The notes beneath the pieces were generated by a model, which ran no database searches, was not told where the DNA came from, and saw nothing but the letters and a program-made list of their open reading frames with translations. Of a stretch of 64,000 bases of DNA, positions 42,170 to 51,809 are shown one piece after another; within the stretch, counting starts at the first letter, position 1, and each line of letters begins with the position of its first letter. Origin of the DNA: Linderina pennispora. Its lineage: Eukaryota > Kickxellomycota > Kickxellomycetes > Kickxellales > Kickxellaceae. The stretch covers positions 1,550,001-1,614,000 of the forward strand of contig NW_024468249.1 in NCBI RefSeq assembly GCF_002104995.1. Reading direction: 5' to 3'. Position numbers and translations under genes: made by a program.

Positions 42170-42549
42170 GATAGTGCTAGTTCTGGGTTCGATTTTTCGA
42201 GTGTTATGAGGATATCCTTACTTAGGCTGATATCGGCCATAGGCTGTGAAGCCCCATGGCAGATTTCTTCACATTATCGACCGTCTAAAGCATAGTGACT
42301 AGCCAAGCTCGCATTGCGAGCGCCATAAGCCTAGTATATCTGGCACCACAAGATCTGAATCCATCGGCTCAATGGGAGAATAGTGGCTTTTAGGTGTTCA
42401 CAGAACGAGTCATGCATACTCGCTGTGAGGACCAAACGGGCCTGAATCTGTCCAATCAATAAAAAAAACGTTCTAGCGGACGGTCAGATGCATTTGGGAT
42501 ATAAACATTAGATAACTTCATTTCTTTAACAAAAGCACTCATAAAAATC
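42170..42549. other. interval between Fanzor-like remnant and snoRNA host
   Basis: No intact gene. It may contain further unrecognisable remnant of the element or the 3' end of the non-coding host transcript. No terminal inverted repeat was seen. Confidence 0.4.
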
Positions 42550-42699
42550 CCCCAGTACTACGTGCCGATATTATGTATCGCACATCGTGAAGAAAGTATA
42601 TTTACACTGGCTTGGCTACTTTACCTATATGCGTAAGAACGAATACAAAAGTCAGTACCGATATCATCACTATCCAAGATGGGCATTGGGCAATGTGTG

Positions 42700-42809
42700 T
42701 GCTCAGACAAGTTTTATAGGTAGCAGGAGGTTGTCGTCATTACCCCGCCCCGCCTCAGAAAGAGGTGTGGAGCCGGGTAAATAAAGTCAAATGCCTGGGT
42801 CATCATTGC
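42700..42809 (-). ncRNA. C/D-box snoRNA candidate, copy 1 (intron 2)
   Basis: Reading the minus strand: C box ATGATGA (42806-42800), D' CTGA (42758-42755), C' ATGACGA (42740-42734) and D CTGA (42706-42703), spaced 41, 14 and 27 bases. The guide upstream of D' is ccacacctcttt; upstream of D it is acctataaaacttgt. The terminal stem is weak in this copy. rRNA targets cannot be assigned by eye. Confidence 0.55.
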
Positions 42810-43009
42810 AATACGCGCCAGATCGGTGGATCAAGCAGACGAACGTACCTTGCACTCGCTCGCTTGTCGCTGGTGGCCCGCCCGACTCTCGCTGATCAGC
42901 AGTCGCTTGCGCACATTGCTACCTAGGTTCACGTGTAACAAATAATGTTAGCAAGATGTCCAAGCTGGTTGCGGTTTTTTTAAAAGAAAAGCACAGCAGC
43001 TTGTGTTTT

Positions 43010-43119
43010 TGCTCAGACAAGTTTTATAGGTAGCAGGAGGTTGTCGTCATTACCCTGCTCCGCCTCAGAAAGAGGTGTGGGGCCGGGTAAATAAAGTCAA
43101 ATGCCTGGGTCATCATTGC
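43010..43119 (-). ncRNA. C/D-box snoRNA candidate, copy 2 (intron 1)
   Basis: Same layout as copy 1: C box at 43116-43110, D' at 43068-43065, C' at 43050-43044, D at 43016-43013. Here the flanks can pair: GCTTGT before the C box with ACAAGC after the D box (43127-43122 with 43004-42999), a normal terminal stem. Only about three bases differ from copy 1, and all boxes and both presumed guides are identical. Confidence 0.58.
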
Positions 43120-43258
43120 GAACAAGCACAAGCACGCTCAGCAGATTCAAAATCAAAACATACCTTGGCAATAGGCCTGGCAGCAAAAAGGAGCAGATGA
43201 ACTTTGAGATGAGAGCAGAGACAAGCGTGGGCAATGAAAAGTTTTTCGCGGCCCGCGT

Positions 43259-43267
43259 CTTTTTATA
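43259..43267 (-). promoter_or_regulatory. TATA box of snoRNA host
   Basis: TATAAAAAG on the minus strand, about 95 bases upstream of the first predicted donor site. The rest of 43233-43422 has no other feature that I see. Confidence 0.5.
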
Positions 43268-43422
43268 TCTACGAAAAAAAGCATTCGCGCTGATCTGTAC
43301 TGATCACAGATCACACAGGTGTTTCCAGCTCAGGACTGAGCCGGACCGGCTCATGGACGGCAGGTGGGTTATTCTGACGGATTCATTGGAAAGCAGGAGG
43401 CCGTGACTTGCTAACAAAATGC

Positions 43423-44016
43423 CTAGAGATCACTCTGCTCAATCTCGCGGGTGCCGTTCTGGTCAATGATCTTGATCGTAAAGTCGGGCAGGTCGATCAT
43501 GAAGCGAGTCTTGATGACTGCGATGCACTTCTTGACAATGTCGAGCGCCTGCTCCAGCGTGATGTCCTCGGTGTATTCGCGGTCCATGACCGAGTACAAA
43601 AAGTACGAGCAATAGCCGTGCGCGCCATATGGCACCTTGGCCATCGCCGCAAGGTAGTCGATCCAATACAGCGCCGCTTCCTTCTTCTCCTTGTCGTACC
43701 CAGCGACCAGCAGGTTGACCTGGAACGGATTGCGTGAGCGCAGTGCCCTGGCCAACTCGCCGCGGATAAAGTTCGCTGTCTCGCCTACTGACAGATCCCG
43801 CGCGTTGCGCACGCTGTACAGTTTGGCATTCCCCTGGATATACTCTGCGTACGAGTCTGTGTCGCCCGGCTCGCCGCACACTGACATCAGCGTCATCGGC
43901 AACAGCTGCCACGTCTTGTCTTGGGTGTGCTTCATTTTAACGATAGAGTGGACCACATTCTTGTCCGTCACCGAAACGACAAAGTCCTTTCCTGCAATCG
44001 CAAACTGTGCCTCCAT
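43423..44016 (-). CDS. PRE1: proteasome subunit beta type-2 (beta 4)
   Basis: 197 residues. Structural, non-catalytic beta subunit of the 20S proteasome core. Seen: MEAQFAIAGKDFVVSVTDKN (family start, no propeptide and no catalytic Thr), then HTQDKTWQLLP, FIRGELARALRSRNPFQVNLLVAGYD, ALYWIDYLAAMAKVPYGAHGY and DITLEQALDIVKKCIAVIKTRF, all in the PSMB2 order and length. The ATG at 44016 is chosen over upstream in-frame codons because it gives the family N-terminus. Confidence 0.95.
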   Translation of the reverse strand: MEAQFAIAGKDFVVSVTDKNVVHSIVKMKHTQDKTWQLLPMTLMSVCGEPGDTDSYAEYIQGNAKLYSVRNARDLSVGETANFIRGELARALRSRNPFQVNLLVAGYDKEKKEAALYWIDYLAAMAKVPYGAHGYCSYFLYSVMDREYTEDITLEQALDIVKKCIAVIKTRFMIDLPDFTIKIIDQNGTREIEQSDL

Positions 44017-44833
44017 GATGCTGCCAGACGATAATGAGCAATGCGAGTGTGTGCTGAATGGGAAGAATAAAGAAAGAGCTCTGATTACTCGAGGACCTGC
44101 GAAGGTAGAGAAGTAGTGGAATAGAAATTGGCGGCTGCTGTGAAGAAAAAAAGAGGGATATGCCACTCGTCAGTCTGCCTTGCAAAGCGTGGTACGTATG
44201 CCGTGGGCCGTGGGTGGCAGAACGCCTACGTAATGCCAAAGTGCAGCTAAGACGCGGGAATCAAAATTAACGCATCAGATCACCACTGCTGCCCACTGCT
44301 GCCAATGAAACACACCGTCGGCCGAGAACAGCAACCGCACGCAGTATTAGCGATGATCGCTGAATTCCAGACGGCCAATATGGATATCAGACATAGGAAC
44401 TCTAGACTGAGCATCGGCAATAATTGGTATGAATTGCAAACGATCCGTAGACCTGTGCGGTCCCTCTAGTCATGCATGTCTAGACCGGGAAGGGAAAATG
44501 AATGGGTATACCTACCATTAGGATTGGAGTGGTTTGACTGCTCAATTCCATCGCAAATGTTTTTGCCGCCAAACACACTCCCACCTTCTGGTGCACTAGG
44601 CTGGGGTGGATGGTATATATAGCCAGGAACCCCTAGGCAATTCATAGGAACCGGTATCGGTGAGATATCACAAACAAGCAGAATACACCCTATTAATACG
44701 TCTCCCCCCTAATTCGCACTCCCTCCCCCACCTCCGCACTCCTCTGTCTCTCCCGTATCACACAATCACAACCTACATTCGTCAGCTATATAACGACCTG
44801 CTATTCAATAATACACATCTAATATAGTTTAAA
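44017..44833. other. divergent promoter region
   Basis: Between PRE1 and the Cys-rich secreted-protein gene. No gene seen. It includes the TATA box listed separately and a C/T-rich leader of about 150 bases. Confidence 0.5.
44614..44621 (+). promoter_or_regulatory. TATA box of repetitive secreted-protein gene
   Basis: tatatata, about 213 bases upstream of the ATG at 44834. Confidence 0.45.
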
Positions 44834-46237
44834 ATGCGTGTCTCTATCACCCTCGCTCTCGTTGCCTGTGTTTCTCCGGCTGTCCTTGCCAGTAAGCATG
44901 CCCCTGCTACAAGCTCGGTAGTCGCAAATGCAGCTTCAGTTGCTGCGCCTGCAACTGCAGCCTCAGCTGTACCTACCACACCAGCTGCTCCTGCAACACC
45001 TGCAACATCTGCAACGCCTGCAACGCCTGCACCGTCTGCCACCCCGGCCACCCCGATCACCCCAATCACCCCTGCCGTCGTTACCCATGGTCATCCTCAT
45101 GGTGTTCCTGGCGCTACTCATGCTGCCGCTACTCATGCTGCTGCCGCTACTCATGCTGCTGCCGCTACTCATGCTGCTGCTACTACTCATGCTGCTACAC
45201 CAGCTACCGTTCCAGCTGCTGCTCCGGCGTCTGCATCGGCTGTATCGGTTACATCGGCTGCATCGGCTGCATCAGTTGCATCGGGTGGATCAGGTGGATC
45301 AGGTGGATCAGGTGGATCGGGCTCTGGACACCACGGTTCTGGTTCTGGACACCATGGCGCAGGTGTCCAGTACGCAGCACCTGCCGCCTCTATTGACTGT
45401 GAGACTTCGTCGCCTCCTGCATATGCACCTCCGTCGACCTCATGTGAACCCACGACTACTGTCGTTGCTGTCCCTGAGCCAACAACTACTGTAGTTGCGG
45501 TTCCTGAGCCGACTACCACTGTTGTTGCGGTACCTGAGCCCACTACTACCGTAGTTGCTGTCCCCGAGCCGACTACCACTGTTGTACAGGTGCCCAATGC
45601 AGGTGCTGACGACTGCAACACGCCGACGACTGAGGATTGTGATACTCCGACCACCGACTGCGAGACCACTCCAGACTGTGACACACCGACCACCGACTGT
45701 GAGACTACTCCGGACTGTGATACCCCGACTACTGACTGCGAGACCACCCCGGACTGTGATACACCCACCACCGACTGCGAGACTCCGACCACCGACTGCG
45801 ACACGCCAACCACCGACTGCGAGACCACCCCGGATTGTGACACTCCTACCACCGACTGCGAGACTCCTACCACCGACTGCGACACGCCAACCACCGACTG
45901 TGACACGCCGACTACCGACTGCGACACCCCTACCACTGATTGTGAGACTCCTACTACCGACTGCGAGACCCCTGCATATGAGCCGGATTGCGAGGATACC
46001 ACAACCGTCGTCATGGTTCCTGATGAGGACTGTGTGACCACTGTTGTCCAGATGGCTGGTGAGGTCGCCCAGACACTCAACAACGGCGCGCCAGTTGCCA
46101 CCATCGGCTCGTGTGTCGATTACACCGTCACCATCGTCAACACGCAGTATGTCTATGCCACCACTAGGGTCACACCTCAGTGGCTCGCTGTTCCCGGCCA
46201 GACCGTCGTGCCTAATGCTGGCGAGGATTGCGATTAA
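44834..46237 (+). CDS. repetitive secreted cell-wall-like protein, Cys/Thr/Pro repeats
   Basis: 467 residues, intact, no known domain. Seen in order: signal peptide (MRVSITLALVACVSPAVLA); Ala/Thr/Pro-rich block; ATHAAA repeats; Gly-Ser linker (GGSGGSGGSG) and a His-Gly-Ser repeat; about five copies of a PEPTTTVVAV unit; about 17 copies of a short unit (T)DC(E/D)T(P)TT that places one Cys every 7-8 residues; and a non-repetitive end with VTIVNTQYVYATTRV. The Thr density suggests O-mannosylation, and the Cys spacing suggests a disulfide-linked rod or cross-linked wall polymer. No GPI tail. The first hydrophobic segment is the only membrane signal. Confidence 0.82.
   Translation: MRVSITLALVACVSPAVLASKHAPATSSVVANAASVAAPATAASAVPTTPAAPATPATSATPATPAPSATPATPITPITPAVVTHGHPHGVPGATHAAATHAAAATHAAAATHAAATTHAATPATVPAAAPASASAVSVTSAASAASVASGGSGGSGGSGGSGSGHHGSGSGHHGAGVQYAAPAASIDCETSSPPAYAPPSTSCEPTTTVVAVPEPTTTVVAVPEPTTTVVAVPEPTTTVVAVPEPTTTVVQVPNAGADDCNTPTTEDCDTPTTDCETTPDCDTPTTDCETTPDCDTPTTDCETTPDCDTPTTDCETPTTDCDTPTTDCETTPDCDTPTTDCETPTTDCDTPTTDCDTPTTDCDTPTTDCETPTTDCETPAYEPDCEDTTTVVMVPDEDCVTTVVQMAGEVAQTLNNGAPVATIGSCVDYTVTIVNTQYVYATTRVTPQWLAVPGQTVVPNAGEDCD
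45451..45972 (+). repeat. two coding tandem-repeat arrays
   Basis: 45451-45590 repeats a 30-base unit (PEPTTTVVAV); about 45613-45972 repeats 21-27-base units (CDTPTTD / CETTPD types). Synonymous sites vary between copies, so the arrays are not from very recent slippage. Confidence 0.8.
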
Positions 46238-47383
46238 GTCGCTTCGTGCAATGTCACCGCACAACGTGTAAAGCGACATTGCACCAACCTACTTGCCTTT
46301 TCCAGTCCCTGGTACTCCCTTCTCGTTCCATACCCACACCCCCTTCACTCTACCCCTCCGTATTCTGCTTGTTACATTTCTCTATTCTCTGCTGATATCT
46401 CCACCTTTCCTCCCTCCCTTTCCATTACCTCCCTCCTCCCTCCTCCCTCCCCGCCACCTCCATCCCTTATATCCACGCTATTCCGATCCGTCCTCTCCTA
46501 ATTTCTTCTTTTTATCAGTCATGTCACGTCAAGAAAGTCACCTAAAATATTTAAAATGCTATGGGTGCGGGCACGTTCCGTATGCACATGATGCAATGGC
46601 GTTTGTGAGTGCAAATGCCTATATCCTCGGAAATTGGGCCGATACCTAATATGTGGGGAAAATGAGAAACGCCGACACATTTGTTCCTGTGAACTACCAT
46701 CATTGATAAGTCCCCCCGCAATGTTCTTATTTTTGATGCAATGTTGATTTACTCGTTCTGGCTTGGTGTGGCTAGTAACCGTCTCACTTGTATACTCAAC
46801 CTAGATGGTTTCCTTGCGGGCATTAGGCTCCTTTTTGAAACAACCAAACCGCCAAGGGGCACTCATGGGCAGAGCTTGGGGGTGTATTCGCTACATCGAA
46901 TGCAATATTAGTCGTGGGACCACACTGAGAATACTAATAGAAACAAGACAGGGGTTACCCACATTTGATGTGGAGGGTGTTTTTGTTGCCGACCAGCCGC
47001 CATTTGCCTCAAATAATGCAGTTGGTGTGAGTATGGTCTAAGACAGCACACTACTATCAAGTATACTTCTAAACACCTCTGACCTTCATGTGCAGAAGGG
47101 CCATCTGCAAATGAACATTTAAATATCCCCGATTCGACCAGCAGTGATCTTAAAACTATCGCACCTGGCTAAAGCGTAGCACTAAAGTACTCCCTTTCCT
47201 TCCCCTCTTTGTCGCGTATACCTCTTTCCTTCCTTTCCCGTACCTTTCCCGTTGAGCGTTATCGATTCTAGCATCTGTAACACTCGCTGCCAACCTTGAG
47301 CAGTTCAATATTTTCGAGCACTCTCCAATTCAACCCTAATACCCTAGCTTCTGCGCTATCAACACCACCTCCCTCAGCACAAA
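46238..47383. other. 1.15 kb interval between the two repetitive-protein genes
   Basis: The 3' flank begins with a strongly pyrimidine-rich tract (46370-46510) on the plus strand. No gene seen afterwards; the last 200 bases are a C/T-rich leader of the next gene. Confidence 0.5.
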
Positions 47384-49518
47384 ATGAAGAGCGTCCTTTC
47401 CATCTCACTACTTATGACTGCCATCGCCAGCGCAGCCCCAAGCGTTGTTGCCTGTGAAGGTCATAACTCTGGGCCTGCAATGGCTGCCTACTCTGGTAGC
47501 CCACCTTCAGGGTATGGTGCCGCTGCCGTCAAGCCTGCTGGCTACGGTTCGCGCAGTATTCTGAGGAACAGGCCTGCTCGTGCTGCCCGTGCGTCGCAAG
47601 GATATGGTTCCAGCTCTTCGGGATCGTATGGTGGTGCCGCCGCTCCTGCTGCTCCTGCTGCTGCTGCTCCTGCAAATTCGTCTTCGTCGGGCTATGGTTC
47701 CAGCTCATCTGGCTATGGTGCTGCTGCTGCTCCAGCTGCCGCTGCCGCCCCTGCAGACTCTTCATCGCCGAGCTACGGATCGAGCTCTTATACCGGCAAT
47801 GAAGCTCCAGCTGCCGCTGCCGCTGCCCCTGCTCCGGCTTCAGGTTCGTCCAGCTACGGATCTAGCTCGGATTCGTACGGTGCTGGGGCCGCTGCCGCTG
47901 CTGCCGCTCCTGCGCCTGCTGCCGCCGCTCCTGCCTCGGGCTACGGATCTCCTAGCTCCGGCTACAGTTCTAGTGGCGCTGCTCCTGCCGCTCCTGCCGC
48001 GCCTGCCGCCGCTGCTCCTGCTGACTCTTCATCAGGCTATGGCTCCAGCTCATCGGGTTACGGATCCAGCTCGCCGAGCTATGGTGGTGCTGCTCCTGCA
48101 GCTGCCGCCCCTGCAGCCCCTGCAGCCCCTGCAGCTGCTTCTGGCTACGGTTCAGACTCCGGATCCTCAGGATATAGCGCTTCGGCTGCACCTTCTCCTG
48201 CTCCTGCCTATGGTAGCTCAGGCTACAGCTCGTCGGGATCGGACTCGGGCTATGGCGCTGCCGCTGCTTCCGCTCCTGCCGCCGCCCCTGCTCCCCAAGG
48301 ATACAGCGCTCCTGCACCTCAGGGCTATAGCTCTAGCGCTGCTCCGTCGGCCAGCGAGTATGAGAGCCAGTCGGCGTCGAATGACTATAGTTCTGAGGCC
48401 CCGACCAGTGCCTCATACGCATCCAAGATTGGATACAAGCATGTGCCCGGCGGGTACCACTCCAAGCCCAGCAGTGGATACAGCGCTTCATCGGCTCCTC
48501 CGGCTCCTGCCCCTGCACCTCAGGGCTACAGCTCCGCGGCCCCTGAACCTCAGGGTTACAGCCCCGCCGCTCCTGCGCCTCAGGGCTATAGCTCCGCAGC
48601 CCCTGCTCCTACATATGGTGATTCTGACGCCAGCTCGGCTGACTGCTCGTCCAGCTCTGCTGCTCCTGCTCCCCAGGGATACGGCTCTGCTGCCCCCGCC
48701 CCCGCCCCTGCCCCCGCACCTCAAGGATACAGCCCAGCTGCTCCTGCCCCCGCACCTCAAGGATACGGCTCTGCTGCCCCCGCCCCCGCACCTCAAGGAT
48801 ACAGCTCTGCTGCTCCTGCCCCTGCACCCCAAGGATACAGCCCTGCTGCCCCCGCCCCCGCCCCGCCCCCGCACCTCAAGGATACAACTCTTCCTCAGCT
48901 GCTGATGATTCTTATGGCGATGGCAACGACACTGACACCCCTGCACCTGCACATCCTGCAGCACCTGCCGCAGCACCAGCTGAGGCACCTGCCGGCTACG
49001 GATCGGCCGCTCCGGCTCTCTCCTCACAGGACATCGTGATCCACCTGACGGCCAGCCTGGATATCAGCGCACCTCAGCAGGCACCCACGGGCGCCCCGGC
49101 CCCTGCTGAGACACCCGCAGGCTATGCGTCGCCAGAAGCTCCCTCATCGTCGGCGGCTGCAGCATCGTACTCTTCTGCTGCTCCATCCTACTCCTCGGCT
49201 GCTCCGTCATACTCTTCAGCTGCTCCAGCATCGTACTCTTCTGCTGCTCCGTCGTACTCATCGTCTGCTTCCCCTGCATACTCAGCACAGGGGGCAGCTT
49301 CGTACGACAATGCCCCAGTACCCGCCCCTGCTGCAGCGCCTGCTCCGAGCAAGGGCTATGGCGGCCGTGCGGCAGTCGAGCACGAGAAGCTTAACGGATT
49401 CTATACGATCAACTATGTCTTCTCTGAGGGCATCCCGCCACAGATCACAGCTGTGCCGGTTGACCAGCGCGAGAACATTGTGTTCCAGGCTGTTAATGCT
49501 AGCCCGTCCATGATCTAA
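47384..49518 (+). CDS. repetitive secreted protein, Gly-Tyr-Ser / Ala-Pro repeats, one frame break
   Basis: About 711 residues. Seen: signal peptide (MKSVLSISLLMTAIASA), then roughly 480 residues built of GYGSSSSGYG and AAPAPAPA blocks changing to PAPQGYS(S/P)AAPAP units, then a mixed part, then an AAPSYSSAAPSYSS array. A non-repetitive end follows (LNGFYTINYVFSEGIPPQ, ITAVPVDQRENIVF). One base is missing or extra in a C-run near 48870; changing phase there keeps APQGY units and leads to SSQDIVIHLTASLDIS and the end at 49518. The Gly-Tyr-Ser part is like silk or glycine-rich wall proteins. Extracellular or wall role is inferred; the C-terminal conserved-looking piece is unknown to me. Confidence 0.76.
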
Positions 49519-50159
49519 GCACTTGTGTGTGACTGCTGGTGTCTGGTGGCACTTGCTGGACTCAGGCTGTCCTTCGACCATCCCAGATTCCCCTCTTCCT
49601 TCCGCCATCTCCCTCCCTCCCTGTTACTTCCCCTACCTTCCGCTACTTAATAATCACTTTCCTCCCTCTTCCCGCCACCCTCGCCCCCTACCTCTCTCCA
49701 TAGCTTGACTCTTAAATGGCCGTAGGCACCAGCAGTATATATTTCGAAACTAATATGTTCATATTAGACATATTTACAAATGCAAATGTGAGGCTATAAT
49801 TCACATATCAGCCTGTTCAGCCATTGCCATTGTGACCAAACCCAGTATTGATCTGGGGTTTGGCTGCTAAGACTCTCATGGCTCTTTCTAGTTTTCTGTT
49901 GTAGGTGCCTTTAAGCTCTCTTTAGACCTGGGCTTGCCAAATCCAGCGCCAGCTGTGTATATATAGCACCACAGGCAAATAGTTGCCTCTGAACCAGCTG
50001 AGTTGGGCTGAACTGGTAGACCCAGCCACTATGCTGTTGGCGAGCTACCATGTAGACATATGCTTGAGATAAGGTACATGTTGGCAAAAACAGGAAAAAC
50101 ACAGGTTCGTGAATCTAATCATGACAAAAAAGAGTGAAGGGATGTGGACGATAAATATT
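49519..50159. other. intergenic interval with pyrimidine tract
   Basis: Starts with a C/T-rich 3' flank (49580-49710) like that after 46237. No gene seen. Confidence 0.5.
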
Positions 50160-51361
50160 TTAAACAACGCCCTGCTGGTAGGCAGCAATAGCGGCAGTAT
50201 CTCCTGGCGACGACGACGCCAAGGTGGATCCAGACGACGGGTGCTGGTTCTGGCTTGCATAGGGATCCGCATGCTTTGCAGTCGACTGGACATTGCAGTA
50301 CTGCGGAGTCTGGTATGCGCACGAGCTATTATAGTAGACGCCAGATGGACCAGGATAGGACATGTGGCGACGCTCCGACCGTTGTGCGTAATTTTGTTGC
50401 TGCGCAAATTCGTACGGCAGGCGCTCGAACTGCACATTGGCAAACTTTGGTAGGGTGCCGCAGAAGAGATCCATTCCGATCGTCTGCAACAGCTCGGGTT
50501 GTATGTTCAGTTCAAAATCGATCATGCTCAGGTACTGCAGCTCCAGCGAGTTCAGCTCGGCCACAGGCAATCCGCCAACCTACTTGGATACAGAGAATTT
50601 AAGTGGACAGCAGCAGCAACAACAACAAAAAACAGGTGTCGCGTGGAACGGATGAGGGGGATCTCTTCGATTGGGGAGGCGGGCAAAGTGGAGTTTGCTG
50701 TGTGTGCGAGGCGGTGGGGGTCAAAGATTGGTGGTGGGGCGAGATTATCATCTGAAGTTTTTTCTGCACTCAGGGAAGAGAAAGAGAGGCAGCGAATCCA
50801 CATCTCAACCGCGCGCCTCGCAGCTGTACAAGGGTGCATATCCTGCAACCCCCAAGGTCAATAAAGCATGCCATCGCACCCCCTCTACAAGCCATGACAC
50901 TGCATCGGCATTGTTCCGATTGTGTGCAAAATTACAACCAAACACCGAGACTTGGACATTACCTTTGCATATCTGGAGTTTGTAAAGAACACGTCCGAGA
51001 ACCATTTTGACGCAACAGTGACGCCGGTAATCAGCAGGCGATGGATGGAATAGGCATCGACGGCAAAGGGCATTCGCCGGCGCGCGCACCGGTCTATCAT
51101 CTGCTGCATGTACACGATTAGGCCCAAGAAGACCTCGTTCTGGCACGGGCAGTATTTGAGGATCCGCGACAGGTACGTTTCCAGGTCTATGGTAGGCACG
51201 GACCGTGCGTGGAACAGCGTCAGCGAGGAATGCCGCTCGTGGGCTTCTGGGTGCTGTGCCTGCAGAACCAGGGCCCGCGAGCACCCTGTGATGTCGTCCA
51301 GGTAGGCGGCCACATACCGTACTGTCTCCTGCGCCGACGTCGTCGCCAAATTGAACGCCAT
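50160..51361 (-). CDS. PHO80/PCL-type cyclin, one intron
   Basis: About 273 residues. Cyclin of the Pho80 family that partners a Pho85-type kinase. Exon 1 is 51361-50963 and exon 2 is 50579-50160. The 383-base intron (50962-50580) begins GTAATG and ends GTAG. Joining gives NSRYAKVGGLPVAELNSLE, which is the unbroken conserved cyclin-box segment. Also seen: DIETYLSRILKYCPC-like region (LETYLSRILKYCPCQNEVF), HRLLITGVTVASKWFSD and LQYLSMIDFELNI. The tail is Ser/Tyr/Gln-rich. The intron is much longer than the others in this window (67-241 bases). Confidence 0.87.
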
Positions 51362-51809
51362 TCTTTTTAGGAAAAGGGGTAACTGTGGAGAGATAAAAAA
51401 TGAACAGTAGATATGAAACGCGCTGCGGTAAAAATTAGAGGCCGGGTCTATGGTACGTGAGAAAAGTCTAAAGGTGAGCGAGAACAAACGGGTTGGAGAT
51501 AAAGGGGAGGGTGCAAAAAAGAAACAGAAAAACGCCAGTAATGAAGATTTTAAGAGAGAGAAGGGGCCAAGCGCGCAATCGTGTTCTTCAAATACCCTCA
51601 GAAAGCAGGCCAGCGCTCCAGCAAAAAATTTTGTGTCTGTTGCGGACTGGGTAAATCGAACCCGTGGCCTGCCAACAAAGGCCATTTTTTGGGGGCCGAA
51701 AAGTCGCTGACTCTCTGAAAAAAGCCCGTGAGCAAAATGCAGGCGGTTGACCGAGAGACCGGTGGTTGGCTGGTTATCTCTGGTTACTTTTTCTTTGGTG
51801 TTCTTGCAA
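51362..51809. other. divergent promoter region, cyclin/TAH18
   Basis: No gene. A T-arm-like sequence near 51650 is not part of a foldable tRNA. Confidence 0.5.

Larger units (their letters stand above)
42700..43119. repeat. direct repeat pair of about 110 bases, offset 310
   Basis: 42700-42809 and 43010-43119 are direct repeats with about three differences. Two differences lie in the D'-C' linker and one just outside the presumed D' guide. Confidence 0.9.
42550..43232 (-). ncRNA. candidate spliced non-coding snoRNA host gene
   Basis: Minus-strand transcript with three exons. A TATA box at 43259-43267 predicts a start near 43230. Exon 1 ends at 43164; intron 1 (43163-42923, 241 bases) starts GTATGT, has a branch-like gctaac and ends CCTAG. 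Exon 2 is 42922-42849 (74 bases). Intron 2 (42848-42625, 224 bases) starts GTACGT, has a branch-like tactgac and ends TATAG. Exon 3 begins at 42624; its 3' end is not determined, so the left boundary is a guess. No ATG-started frame spans the exons. Each intron carries one copy of the C/D-box element. This is the classical architecture of a host gene whose exons are discarded. Confidence 0.55.

Noticed and set aside
45613-45972. CRISPR-like array
   Set aside because: The repeats are in-frame codons of a signal-peptide protein with variable unit length; there are no unique spacers.
51630-51680. tRNA T-arm-like sequence with a following T-run (minus strand)
   Set aside because: The T-stem has mismatches and no complementary 5' acceptor strand or D-arm lies about 72 bases away.
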